Positions 1 to 7,767 of a stretch of 64,000 nt of DNA are shown here, piece by piece. The DNA comes from Microglena sp. YARC. Lineage: Eukaryota > Chlorophyta > Chlorophyceae > Chlamydomonadales > Chlamydomonadaceae. How positions within the stretch are numbered: position 1 is the stretch's first letter; each line of letters starts with the position of its first letter. Both the position numbers and the translations under genes were made by a program. The notes under the pieces were generated by a model. The model worked only from the letters and a program-made list of their open reading frames with translations. It searched no databases and had not been told where the DNA came from. The stretch lies in NCBI GenBank assembly GCA_022414725.1, contig JAJSRW010002151.1, positions 54,600-118,599 of the forward strand, written 5' to 3'.

Positions 1-221
1 ATAACCACTTGAAACCCCTCGCGACTGATGTTCATATGCAAAAGGGGGATGACACCCTTCACATAATCACTCGAGTGAAGGAAGCCCTCCTTCTCGGAAA
101 AACGAATGTCGTGTGACTGAGCGTTCAACATGAACACAGCCAGCTTAGCTGCAAAAGTCGCATCTCCAGAAGTCTTCTTACGTTTTGAAGTAGAAGAGGA
201 ATTGCGGGGTGTTGAAGACAT
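1..221 (-). CDS. Partial copy of the 53.6-kb hypothetical protein gene, running off the left edge
   Basis: The minus strand from the ATG at 221 encodes a Ser/Thr/Lys-rich start followed by a sequence closely matching the first 73 or so residues of the gene at 53590, on the opposite strand. Nucleotide identity is high but there are several substitutions, some changing residues (for example a Lys-Lys-Asn stretch against Lys-Lys-Thr). The frame is open to the window edge, so the gene may be complete outside. I do not recognise the family. The two copies form a long inverted repeat about 53 kb apart. Confidence 0.6.
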   Translation of the reverse strand, partial: MSSTPRNSSSTSKRKKTSGDATFAAKLAVFMLNAQSHDIRFSEKEGFLHSSDYVKGVIPLLHMNISREGFQVV

Positions 222-399
222 TTTAATCCTGTAATCAAATAAACTTATTCTTGCCTGTGCATTACGTAATGCACTGTGCTGCACTACAATCAGCGACAAA
301 AATTCTGGGACACCCTTACCGGTGACCATTGAACCCAATGGGTGATCCAGAGTACAACGAGACAATGAAGAAGTGCTGTCTACACCCCGTGCATTAGGG

Positions 400-700
400 G
401 GGCACGCGGCTGGCTGTTTGGACGTGCATCCGCATCATCATGACAAACGGATGCGGCGGCGGCTGGCTGTTTGGACGTGCATCTGCATCCTCATGACAAA
501 CAGATGCGGCGGCGGCTCTCGTCACACACACGGCGACCTCTCGCATCACGGCGGCACATGTGTCGAGTCACACACACGGCGACCTCTCGCATCACGGCGG
601 CACCTGTAGAGTCGAGTCACATCACATGGCGACCTCTCGCATCAGGCGGCGGCACCTGTCGAGTCGAGTCACATCACAGAGCGACTTTCGCATCAAAGAG
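400..700. repeat. GC-rich tandem repeats, two kinds
   Basis: A 58-bp unit (GGCTGGCTGTTTGGACGTGC followed by a CATGACAAAC segment) occurs twice at about 400-510. From about 515 a second unit built on GCGACCTCTCGCATCACGG with a GTCGAGTCAC spacer occurs four times with drifting length. The second unit reappears at 11.92-12.03 kb, near 17.04 kb and at 25.25 kb. Short ORFs here are repeat artefacts. Confidence 0.75.
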
Positions 701-771
701 CGCCGCATGCATTGTGTCTCGTCTTACGCAACCGCATTCACTGGGATCCGGTCCTCAAAATAAATAGTATG

Positions 772-945
772 GTCTCAAGCAGGCTTCTGCTTGACAAACC
801 TGGTGATGTTCTGAATGGAGTAGCGCGGTGCATAGGGATTCAGTTGCTGACTCGCACAGTGAATACGTGGGGTTCCGCCAACACATTCAACTGATTCCTG
901 AAGACCACGTGTCGTCTTAAGCAGACTCCTGCTTGACAACTCAGT
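772..945. repeat. Dispersed hairpin repeat, two adjacent copies
   Basis: Two copies of a short repeat centred on CAAGCAGACTTCTGCTTG, an 8-bp perfect inverted repeat with a 2-nt spacer, lie at about 778-797 and 918-937, each followed by a GGGATTCAG-type segment. Other copies are at 14.16, 22.03 and 35.9 kb. I see no gene between 950 and 1085. Confidence 0.65.
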
Positions 946-1084
946 TGGATTTATGAACGGGAGGAACACGGGCACCGTGTAGCGGTGCATAGGGATTCAG
1001 CTGATGACTCGCTCACTCAGATTAAAGCAATTCACAATGAAGATCTTCTAATTCGTCTTCCTCTTGTTCAGTCCGTACACCCCA

Positions 1085-1174
1085 CCACCCAGTGACAACA
1101 CCCCAACGTTGCCAAAAAGCAACGATCTGCAAGTTCGATTGTAAAGGGTGTCCCACTTAATTTGAGAACAACTG
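1085..1174 (+). mobile_element. Right-end remnant of family 2 mariner-Fanzor element
   Basis: About 90 bp match the right ends at 2753-2900 (inverted) and 53490-53570, including a GTTGC/GCAAC hairpin and the terminal motif GTGTCCCAC...TTTGAGAACAACTG before a TA. No coding part is left here. The following gene starts six bases later. Confidence 0.6.
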
Positions 1175-1180
1175 TATGGA

Positions 1181-1387
1181 ATGACAGATTACGCTTCGGA
1201 CATCACTGTGTCGGGTACGACGTCCGACTTGATTTGCACTGGGATCCAAGAGGTTCATCTTGATACAATTGAAAAGCAAAAATCATTGGAATTGGCTCAA
1301 AAAACATTGGACATGGCTCAAAAAAGACTCAATGCGGCTTTAATCGACGACAAGTGCTTCGTGTGCGCTTCTAAAAAACGAGTCTAA
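1181..1387 (+). CDS. Small hypothetical protein, internally deleted paralogue of the 14.38-kb gene
   Basis: This 68-residue ORF shares its first 38 residues, almost unchanged, with the ORF starting at 14380 and its last 20 with sequence at 14884-14948. The middle present at 14.4-14.8 kb is missing, so this copy looks like an internal deletion that stayed in frame. The C-terminal CFVC motif could bind metal, but two cysteines are not enough to claim a zinc finger. I recognise no family. It lies directly after an element right end, so its promoter may be partly element-derived. Confidence 0.5.
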   Translation: MTDYASDITVSGTTSDLICTGIQEVHLDTIEKQKSLELAQKTLDMAQKRLNAALIDDKCFVCASKKRV

Positions 1388-1450
1388 ACAACGCAACATA
1401 CATATCATGTATGTTCGAGGATATACTGGTAACTAAAATTCAACGGGACT

Positions 1451-1837
1451 GTGTACGTGGATAGCAAATACCAGATGGCAGCAGGCAACGAACAAACAAA
1501 CATTGCATTAGTAACATACGCATCAGTTGCAGATTGTTCAGGAGTTCAAGACCTCATCCGATTTGGTGCAGATGTGAAGTACCAACATGGTCTGGGGTTG
1601 CTCCTCGCTGCAGCAAATGGACATTCAGACATCATCAAGATTTTTGTGAGCGCGGGGGTGGATGATCCCCACACATTGACTCTTGCATCCAGAATTGCTC
1701 TGGTCAACAAGCATTTTGAAGACGCAGCCTACTTGCTCGCGTGGGCTGATATGTATGCATCAAGGCGTGTCCCCCCGAATCACAATGCGATTACCGCCAA
1801 CATTGATGGCTGTCGAAACGACATCGACAGTGCTTAA
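1451..1837 (+). CDS. Short ankyrin-repeat protein
   Basis: A 128-residue ORF with about two ankyrin repeats around residues 30-75: the pattern LIRFGADVK then LLLAAANGHSDIIKIFVSAGVD is typical of the helix-turn-helix-loop unit. Ankyrin proteins are abundant in giant viruses and usually mediate protein binding, often recruiting host ubiquitin ligases through an F-box; none is visible here. The protein is short for the family and may be a fragment. A better start may be the second Met (residue 9). Confidence 0.65.
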   Translation: MYVDSKYQMAAGNEQTNIALVTYASVADCSGVQDLIRFGADVKYQHGLGLLLAAANGHSDIIKIFVSAGVDDPHTLTLASRIALVNKHFEDAAYLLAWADMYASRRVPPNHNAITANIDGCRNDIDSA

Positions 1838-2201
1838 GTGCACGAGCTCCCTCTCTTCGACACCTACAGCTGTGAGATCACCGGCTTGAGTAACACAAGC
1901 GTGGTCTTCCGGCTGGGGAAAGGATGCTGTGCACCTTGAATGAACGCTTTTTTTTTAATAAGTGCGTCCATTGCATGTGACGGTGTCCCTGCAAGTGAAC
2001 GAGAAATGAACTCTGCAGACACGATCCTCGGGAATTTCTGTGTGCCCCAGGACAGCAGAAGCTTCGAGAGCAGATCTTCTAAGGACAGCAGAAGCCCAGA
2101 AGCTTCGAGAGCAGATCTACAACTTGGCTTGCAAGTTTCACACAGTTCACTCGCGATTGTCGAAGTCACGCGGGCCGACAACACTCAGACTACGCACCTT
2201 T
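1838..2201. other. Stretch without a convincing gene; short direct repeat
   Basis: Weak ORFs exist on both strands but neither looks protein-like. A direct repeat of about 30 bp (AAGCTTCGAGAGCAGATCT with a GGACAGCAGAAGC lead) occurs at 2051-2082 and 2088-2122. Nothing else is seen. Confidence 0.4.
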
Positions 2202-2723
2202 TCATGCGCTCCGGCGTGATCCAGAGTTTGTGATCAACTCGTTCACTACCGCCATGATACCTTCGCATTCGAACACCAAGCTGTGGTATGAATCGTCAGC
2301 ATGGCAAACCGTATGTGTGCCGAAACTACGCAGTGTGGCATACAATCCGATGCGGTCTCCGACATGCAACTGCGTGTCCCCAGTGGTGCATGACAGGCTG
2401 CATGTGCCCTCGCCAGCACCACTCGTGTCATAGATGGTGGTGTAACGAGGCACGAACACTGTGATGGTCCGTGGTGGCAGGAACACCGACTCGTCCACAT
2501 CAAACCATTTCTTGATCATGTCCCTTCGTAGGGCGGCTACCGCATGCCATGTGTGTTCGTCACCTATTTTGAGTTGCAGGGTGGCACCGGTCTTGAATGT
2601 GCCGTCGCCTGTCAGACTGAATATCTCAACGATTTCTCCCATAGGAATGGTGACAAAGGCGCACGGGACATGACTGGGGAACTTCTCACAGGCACCGGTG
2701 GCATCTGCCCCGATCACGATCAT
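2202..2723 (-). CDS. Hypothetical protein, 173 residues
   Basis: A minus-strand ORF with even composition and no low-complexity tract, starting about 30 bp inside the TA end of a family 2 element remnant (2754). The sequence alternates short beta-prone stretches (CAFVTIPMGEIVEIFSL, RTITVFVPRYTTIY) and suggests a small beta-rich domain. It contains seven cysteines without a clear metal-binding pattern. I do not recognise a family. The close element end suggests an insertion into its promoter. Confidence 0.55.
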   Translation of the reverse strand: MIVIGADATGACEKFPSHVPCAFVTIPMGEIVEIFSLTGDGTFKTGATLQLKIGDEHTWHAVAALRRDMIKKWFDVDESVFLPPRTITVFVPRYTTIYDTSGAGEGTCSLSCTTGDTQLHVGDRIGLYATLRSFGTHTVCHADDSYHSLVFECEGIMAVVNELITNSGSRRSA

Positions 2724-2752
2724 ATTGGTAATATAATGTATGTCGGTAAAAC

Positions 2753-3010
2753 CTTACAGTTGTTCTCAAATAAAGTGGGACACACCTTATACTCATCCAG
2801 ACTGCAGATCGTTGCTTTTGGGCAACGTTGGGGGGTGCAGCAGGTTGAAGAGGTTCTCGAAGATGATATTCCGAGTAGCCTCTTTGGTAAACCGTTCAAC
2901 CGTCTGTGTCCCCATATCAGTATCAGGGGGTGGGGGTGGGATTGTCGAGGAACTTCTCGGCGCGACTCGGCAAAACGCGAGAGGACGCTCTCTCCCAAAG
3001 ACTTGTTCCA
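2753..3010 (-). mobile_element. Family 2 element right end, truncated
   Basis: From the terminal TACAGTTGTTCTCAAATAAA at 2753 inward, about 255 bp are near-identical (inverted) to 53325-53545, the segment after the Fanzor RuvC-III motif. Both copies can be read as an open frame, but the conserved GTTGC/GC(A/G)AC hairpin near the end also fits a noncoding guide-RNA scaffold. At about 3010 the homology stops and family 1 sequence begins. Confidence 0.65.
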
Positions 3011-3105
3011 CTGCCCCGTGGGTTGCTACACCATTAGGTTACACCGTAAGGTGTGCCGTACACTCCAGAAAGCGGTTTCATTTTAGTATTCCGTCGACTG
3101 TATCT
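3011..3105 (+). mobile_element. Family 1 element end, solo
   Basis: This carries the family 1 right-end signature: a CCAC...GTGG hairpin, the ACACC-GTAA-GGTGT hairpin, then GCGGTTTCATTTTAGTATTCCG(T/C)CGACTG before a TA at 3104. It matches 48247-48345 (inverted) almost base for base. No transposase or nuclease is attached. Confidence 0.7.
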
Positions 3106-3206
3106 GTATGAAGGTCAGATGAGCAAACTCCAGTGTTGCCAAGTTGCTGCAGATCTGCAATTGTCAGGTTGCATTTCATGCATCGGTATGGTTGTAATTC
3201 TGCCAT
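3106..3206 (-). pseudogene. Fragment of a small Cys-containing protein cut by an element end
   Basis: From the Met at 3206 the frame begins MAELQPYRC.KC and matches the fragment at 26700-26799 with conservative changes only (Met/Ile, Asp/Glu), which supports past coding selection. The CxxC plus a later Cys could be half of a zinc ribbon. The family 1 end at 3105 removes the rest. Confidence 0.45.
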
Positions 3207-3504
3207 TTCTAGCAGGCCACATTTCCAAATGTGTTTTTCCCTATTGCGGTTTACAAGGTCTTCGCTGAGTTTGAACTCGGGATGTTGCATTCTTGTCCTC
3301 CCACGCGGGTGTTGCATTCTGGGGATGATATCCATTTAGTTGTAGAGATTCTTATATTATTTATCAATTCCAAAATAATGGCATTCTTGTTCTCAGTTTT
3401 TTAGGTCTTAAAAAATGATCCGGATGTCAGGGTCAAGCAGGAACAGAAACAATGCACTCGATCAATGCGTGTGTCCATCGAGAGAGTGTATGTTGACCTC
3501 AGCA
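3207..3504. other. No gene seen
   Basis: About 300 bp with no convincing ORF. It is AT-rich around 3340-3410 and may hold the 3' end of the gene cluster to its right. Confidence 0.3.
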
Positions 3505-3762
3505 TCAGGCAGTTAGCCGTCCCAACAGGAGCAGTTCTGCGCTTGTATCTGTCATGAGGTCCTTGGCCAGCTCCCACCAGGGACTCTGGTAGCACCACAG
3601 CCTGGTGCCCAGATGCACCGACCGGCCCGGAACCCTCCAGTGGTTGGCGTCCCCCATGAAATTCATGTACTGCTGGTGCATAGCGCCACCTGCCGCCCAT
3701 TCCGCGCACTGGCACAGGAACCGGTGACATTCGTACAGCTCCTCCGCGCTGTTCATGGTCAT
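3505..3762 (-). CDS. Hypothetical protein, 85 residues
   Basis: A Trp/Cys-rich small ORF whose ATG overlaps the stop of the upstream gene (3759-3762, ATGA arrangement), the kind of tight packing seen in large DNA viruses. It contains ELYECHRFLCQCAEWA, with three cysteines and a histidine that could bind metal. No family is recognised. It is the last member of a minus-strand cluster that begins with the F-box-like gene at 8718. Confidence 0.55.
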   Translation of the reverse strand: MTMNSAEELYECHRFLCQCAEWAAGGAMHQQYMNFMGDANHWRVPGRSVHLGTRLWCYQSPWWELAKDLMTDTSAELLLLGRLTA

Positions 3763-4184
3763 CCCGCGTTGATGCCGAGCACTATGAACTGCTCCGCAGG
3801 CCGCAGCGCATGCTGTCGCTGCAAGAATGTTGTCAGGTCCTTGAATGAAAACAACAACGCTGGTCGGGGCTGCTGATCACTCAGCCCGTCCGCATAGCAC
3901 TTCACATTCTGTAACGATCGCGTGGTAAAGCATGTGTCCAGAAAAGCTACCTGTTGCCGCCGCACCCCGTCAGTGCATGAACACCCGCCCACATTCCCCA
4001 TAGCGTGCAGCAGCGCCACCTCGTTCTCTGCGCTCCCAGCCCCTATGAACGCTATACATGACACCGCCTTGCCGGGCACTAGAGCACCCCTAACCTCGCT
4101 CGCCACCGCATCCCAGTCTAGCGCAGGACAGCTCACCTCGCGCTGACCATCCGACAGCACTAGCACTTTGTCCTCCCACTGCAT
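3759..4184 (-). CDS. Hypothetical protein, 141 residues
   Basis: An ORF with mixed alpha/beta character: VLVLSDGQRE, an AVSCIAFIGAGSAENEVALL segment, and a C-terminal FIVLGINAG. The glycine-rich strands suggest a Rossmann-like or flavodoxin-like core, but no signature motif is present. A second frame starting at 4266 runs basic and lysine-rich into this region and may be its real N-terminus, joined by a frameshift near 4190. The downstream gene overlaps by four bases. Confidence 0.55.
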   Translation of the reverse strand: MQWEDKVLVLSDGQREVSCPALDWDAVASEVRGALVPGKAVSCIAFIGAGSAENEVALLHAMGNVGGCSCTDGVRRQQVAFLDTCFTTRSLQNVKCYADGLSDQQPRPALLFSFKDLTTFLQRQHALRPAEQFIVLGINAG

Positions 4185-4189
4185 TCTTC

Positions 4190-4266
4190 CGATCCATTAT
4201 CTCATTCAGCTCCCCCTTAAGGTATTTTGACCTGAATTTATTTTTTCTCATCGCACCGTACGACAT
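4190..4266 (-). CDS. Probable N-terminal segment of the 3759-4184 gene in another frame
   Basis: An ATG at 4266-4264 overlaps the predicted restored retropepsin stop (TAATG). The frame begins MSYGAMRKNKFRSKYLKGE, a basic start, and stays open to 4090 but turns to arginine/glycine junk after about 4190, exactly where the 141-residue frame opens. A one- or two-base frameshift between them is the simplest reading. Confidence 0.35.
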
Positions 4267-4305
4267 TATTCGTTTGCCTTGGCAACCTTCACCGTTTGTT
4301 GCTTG
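4266..4305 (-). pseudogene. 3' end of the retropepsin-like gene, separated by the element insertion
   Basis: Immediately outside the element end (TA at 4306-4307), the minus strand continues the reading frame left open at 7768 for 12 codons and stops at TAA 4268-4266. The piece is basic and ends a beta strand expected at the C-terminus of a retropepsin fold. The stop overlaps the next ATG. Confidence 0.6.
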
Positions 4306-4307
4306 TA

Positions 4308-4423
4308 CAGTCAACGGAATACTTAAATGAAACCGCTTAGTGTACGGCACACCTTGCGGTGTAACCTAATGTTGTCGCGACCACCGGAGGGGGACCGAGT
4401 GGTGTCTACAACAATACGAGTTT
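4308..4423 (-). ncRNA. Putative Fanzor guide RNA scaffold in the element right end
   Basis: After the Fanzor stop the minus strand folds on paper into a CCAC(T)CGG/CCGGTGG hairpin and an ACACC-GCAA-GGTGT hairpin with a GNRA loop, then a CCG/CGG pairing before the terminal repeat. Other family 1 ends keep both hairpins with different bases: CCAC/GTGG in the first, and loop GTAA in the second at 3.0 and 48.3 kb. In TnpB and Fanzor systems the scaffold RNA overlaps the right end and the guide is the adjacent flank. Transcription has not been shown. Confidence 0.45.
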
Positions 4424-5805
4424 TTATTCATCAACAGAGCTGCTGTGGGCAAATGGAAGAGGTCGTCCTAGACCCATCAATTCCATGCAGTGCAGCCTTG
4501 CGATTGTGAGAGCAGAAGAGCGATCCCGGTCCGAGTAAATGCATGTTTCTGGAGAGAATCGCAGTCCTCGTACCTCTGCGTACCGCTCGATCGATTTTTG
4601 AGAATCGACAAGGGAAGTGGCGAAGCCACCCCACCTGTGCTTCTCTTGTGCGCGTTTACGTTTATTGTACAACCTTACCCCTAAGTGGTCGCAATCAGCG
4701 ACCTTTGGCATCGTTTTCGATTTCGTGTGACCAAAACGTTCACCACCCAACCTAAGCTTCACGTCTGCTGAACAAACGCTTGGGATCTTGTAAACACGTT
4801 CTTTTTCTTTACCCGTCTCCCACGACATAAGAGTCGTTTTGAACTCATCTGTCACAGAAACGTCCTCTTTGAAAATTCTTTTACACGATGCGAACATGGC
4901 CCCAGTGGGAACTGCAACTTCTCCCGGTCCAGTAGGCTTCAGTTTCGTGATGGCAGATCCGTAGGCCACGCAAACCTTCATATCAGGAAGTTCTTTCATC
5001 ATGCACCGCTTGATACCCGCCCAGAAAGAGTCTTTGACCTTTCGTTTTCCGATGTAACGCTGCAAGTTGTCATGGGATTCTCGGCGTCGCAAAGCCAATC
5101 TCCACCACTCGTCAGAAAACTTAGCGTAATTTGACAAGTACGCCGAGATATTATCCGTCCTCGATGTACTCAAAGCTGCTCCATTTTCACGCAGAGACTC
5201 CCACATAGGAATCATGTCAGCAAAACGCAGTTCCTTCTGCCTTGTCTGCTTCTTGATACCCGACTTGTGGTAAAATGCACCACGTGTCAGCTTCCATGTC
5301 TTATTTTTATCGTCTGCCAAATACGTTACCGTAGCGATGTTGCTCCATCCTGGGTCCACACCCAGGACGACGATACCCATATCGGGCAATATCGTTTTAA
5401 GTGAGCCGTCGTATTTTTCTGCGATCTTGATACCTTCTTCTTTACGAGGCTTCTTACAGGTCTTCTTCAGATCTGAGACAAGGACCTGTACTGTCTTGCT
5501 GTACTGCATGCTCAAGGAGACTCCGTCAGTACAGATGCTGCAGTCGAAAACCCACCCATTCTTGACAGGTGGTTTTCTGAAGAAGGAACCTGCGACTGTT
5601 TTTTGGGCGTTCACAAGCGTGTCATACAAACCCTTTGCATGTCTGTACTCGTCAGTAGCCTTGATATCCTTAACATCATCATCGTACTGCTTCAGGACCG
5701 ACTTGTATGCCTCCCATTCACCAGGACAACATGATTTTTTCTTCTTCTGTGCAGGCCTCTGGGGCAACATGAAGCTGTCGGGATTCTTTACATGTTCCCA
5801 TTTGG
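4424..5805 (-). CDS. Fanzor1 RNA-guided nuclease, C-terminal part with RuvC domain
   Basis: The ORF of 448 residues from the Met at 5770 (open back to about 5805) carries a RuvC-like triad: Asp139 in VVLGVDPGWSN, Glu309 in VTDEFKTT and Asp416 in SDRDRSSAL, the order and spacing of Fanzor1. The TDGVSLS motif (residues 81-87) before RuvC-I is also typical. Cysteines of the usual split zinc finger are mostly missing. The upstream frame (5788-6690) ends just before this one and continues into it by a single frameshift, so this is half of one protein. The triad is intact, so the nuclease could be active if the frameshifts are errors or are bypassed. Confidence 0.8.
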
Positions 5806-6690
5806 CTCAACGATGTTCTTGTCAGTGGGGAACATGTGCCTGAACAGGTTCACGAGGGTCTTTAGGTCAAGGCGAACATGCACCCGTTGGACATTGAAGA
5901 TGGGCATCAATCGGATACGACGTGCATCCATATCCTCCAACCGTTTTTGTATCCAATAATTGAACCGGACCATGGTCGGAAAGTCCATGTCTTTGCCATA
6001 GTTATCATAAACTCGACTTCCATCTGGAACACTTAGCATCTCCCTAACTTCATTGACGTACTCTTGAACAGACTCTGGCCATCCCTCCATGTTTTGGACT
6101 TCTTGCTGAATAGCCCGCATCACGTCGTATCCCCCAATGATCTTCGATGTGTCCAGCGTCTTCGGGGCATTTAAATTATTTAAAGTGGTGGAGGTGAGTC
6201 TGGCCAGACGTGGTATCAAAGGAACCCATGCGTTGTTTGACACGACCGTGCTCAATGTGTGACCTGCATAGTTCAATACCTGATCGAAATAGATCGGATA
6301 AGACTTGATGTAGTCAGCGTCGTCATTACCAATTACATCGCCGATGGAGTCCTTCACAGCTTCGTACGATATCTTGCTTTCCTCATCAGGGAAGATTCCG
6401 TCTACCCCGATACGGAGCCAATCCTTCCAGTAGGTATCTTTCATGTTGTACAGGTCTAGAATCTCCAGACCCTTCTCTAAGAGACTCGTGATGTGGAAAG
6501 TCAGCACCAGACTGGACCGCCGTAACATGCGGCTCACCACATTGACGAGCTGGTCCACATGCTCCCTAAACTTACCGAATTCTTCATCGTCAAGACTCAT
6601 TGCCTTCTTCAGGGCGCATTTCACGACACACATCTTTTCCACCGTCTTGTATTCTGGAGGGGTCTGGCGATGAGACCATTGTCTTCGCAC
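5788..6690 (-). CDS. Fanzor1, middle part (recognition and wedge region)
   Basis: A 300-residue ORF of mixed alpha-helical character ending in a stretch (MPIFNVQRVHVRLDLKTLV) that resembles the conserved Fanzor segment before the insert preceding RuvC-I. There is no ATG at its start; the open frame simply begins at 6690, and the natural beginning is the SAP-like frame from 6791. Its stop at 5788 overlaps the open C-terminal frame by a few codons. Together the three pieces give roughly 790 residues, within the range of Fanzor1 proteins. Confidence 0.7.
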   Translation of the reverse strand: MRRQWSHRQTPPEYKTVEKMCVVKCALKKAMSLDDEEFGKFREHVDQLVNVVSRMLRRSSLVLTFHITSLLEKGLEILDLYNMKDTYWKDWLRIGVDGIFPDEESKISYEAVKDSIGDVIGNDDADYIKSYPIYFDQVLNYAGHTLSTVVSNNAWVPLIPRLARLTSTTLNNLNAPKTLDTSKIIGGYDVMRAIQQEVQNMEGWPESVQEYVNEVREMLSVPDGSRVYDNYGKDMDFPTMVRFNYWIQKRLEDMDARRIRLMPIFNVQRVHVRLDLKTLVNLFRHMFPTDKNIVEPNGNM

Positions 6691-6791
6691 AAACGGACAA
6701 GATCGTCCTTGTTTGACTTCGACGAGTATGGTACTTCAGCCAATTTCTGTAGCTCCTTCAATTTCGCGACTGTCGGAGGTTTCGTAGCCAT
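6691..6791 (-). CDS. Fanzor1 N-terminal SAP-like segment
   Basis: From the ATG at 6791 the frame reads PTVAKLKELQKLAEVPYSS then KSNKDDLVRLCEDNG, matching the SAP fold pattern (helix, extended turn, lysine, helix with LvrL). SAP domains bind DNA. The frame closes within 60 codons, but the next frame continues the protein, so a frameshift near 6690 splits it. The start overlaps the last 56 bases of the transposase gene, suggesting coupled expression. Confidence 0.6.
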
Positions 6792-7722
6792 CTTTCATAA
6801 TCAATAGGTCACAGACTGCTTTATACACGTAAGTGTTCCAAACGTGTTCAAAACAACCCATAATAATTTTATCAGTGAGGTTGCCGAATGCTAAGGAAAT
6901 CATATCAGACACGTGCGTCTTTGTTTCATTCGGTATATAGTTCAAACGACAAAAGTCTCTCTTCACCTTAGCGAAGCATAGCTCAATAGCATTGAATTCT
7001 GGACTGTAAGGAGGTGTGTAACAAATATTGACGGGGTGACTGAGGACCAATTTCTTATGGATACTGGCATTGTCCATTATTACTACTGAGTTATTGCACA
7101 AACTCAATGATTCAATAAATGCAACGAAGTCCGTCTTCTTCACAGATCCTTTCTTCACAACGAACTCTTTCCTACCATCTGAAAAAACTGCCATCAACAA
7201 ACTGTGGTGTACCCACCCACCAGTAGTTTTAACGATAACAGGTTTTCCTAAAGGGGAATACCCATAATGTGGCTTGAGACGCTCACTAAACCCACATTCG
7301 TCAACTGATACTAAAATTTTCCCAGCATTGATTGTCTCCGTGTATCTACTACAAAATTTATTGACAAGTGGAACTAAGTCTCCTTTACACTGTCCACGGA
7401 GTTTGCTCCTTTTTCTTGTAAAACCAATGAGTTTTATGAAACGATACACTGTTTTACTTGATAATCGTACATTGTGAGTACTTTTGAAAAAAGCAACAAC
7501 GCCTCTTGCGGTTGTGCATTGAGTTGACAATAAAAACGATTTTAACAAATCCTTATTCGTCTCAAAAAGGTTGCTTACAAATTCACGTCGTTTTCGATTT
7601 ACACCAAAGCGTTTCCATCTCCACAGAGTAGAACGACTGATGTTCGTAAACACAGAAGTTTTTAACACACCCAATTCAGAAACCATTCTTAACGCCAATT
7701 TTCTAACGGCGATGTCGTACAT
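6736..7722 (-). CDS. IS630/Tc1/mariner-type transposase
   Basis: A 328-residue intact protein. Residues 5-37 form a helix-turn-helix (SVFTNISRSTLWRWKR), and residues 60-100 a second DNA-binding region. The DDE triad is Asp141 (VSVDECGF), Asp217 (VVIMDNASIH) and Glu247 (PPYSPEFNAIELCF). Only 29 residues separate the last two, shorter than the 34 in the transposase at 52.4 kb. It should cut at the element ends and insert at TA. The start is 46 bp from the element end. This is the only apparently intact transposase in the window. Confidence 0.9.
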   Translation of the reverse strand: MYDIAVRKLALRMVSELGVLKTSVFTNISRSTLWRWKRFGVNRKRREFVSNLFETNKDLLKSFLLSTQCTTARGVVAFFKSTHNVRLSSKTVYRFIKLIGFTRKRSKLRGQCKGDLVPLVNKFCSRYTETINAGKILVSVDECGFSERLKPHYGYSPLGKPVIVKTTGGWVHHSLLMAVFSDGRKEFVVKKGSVKKTDFVAFIESLSLCNNSVVIMDNASIHKKLVLSHPVNICYTPPYSPEFNAIELCFAKVKRDFCRLNYIPNETKTHVSDMISLAFGNLTDKIIMGCFEHVWNTYVYKAVCDLLIMKDGYETSDSREIEGATEIG

Positions 7723-7767
7723 TTATTTCCATCTGATATATGTTTCATTTTACTGTTCCGCCGACTG

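Noticed and set aside
373..894. Several overlapping plus-strand ORFs of 60-98 codons
   Set aside because: All are translations of tandem repeats in shifted frames.
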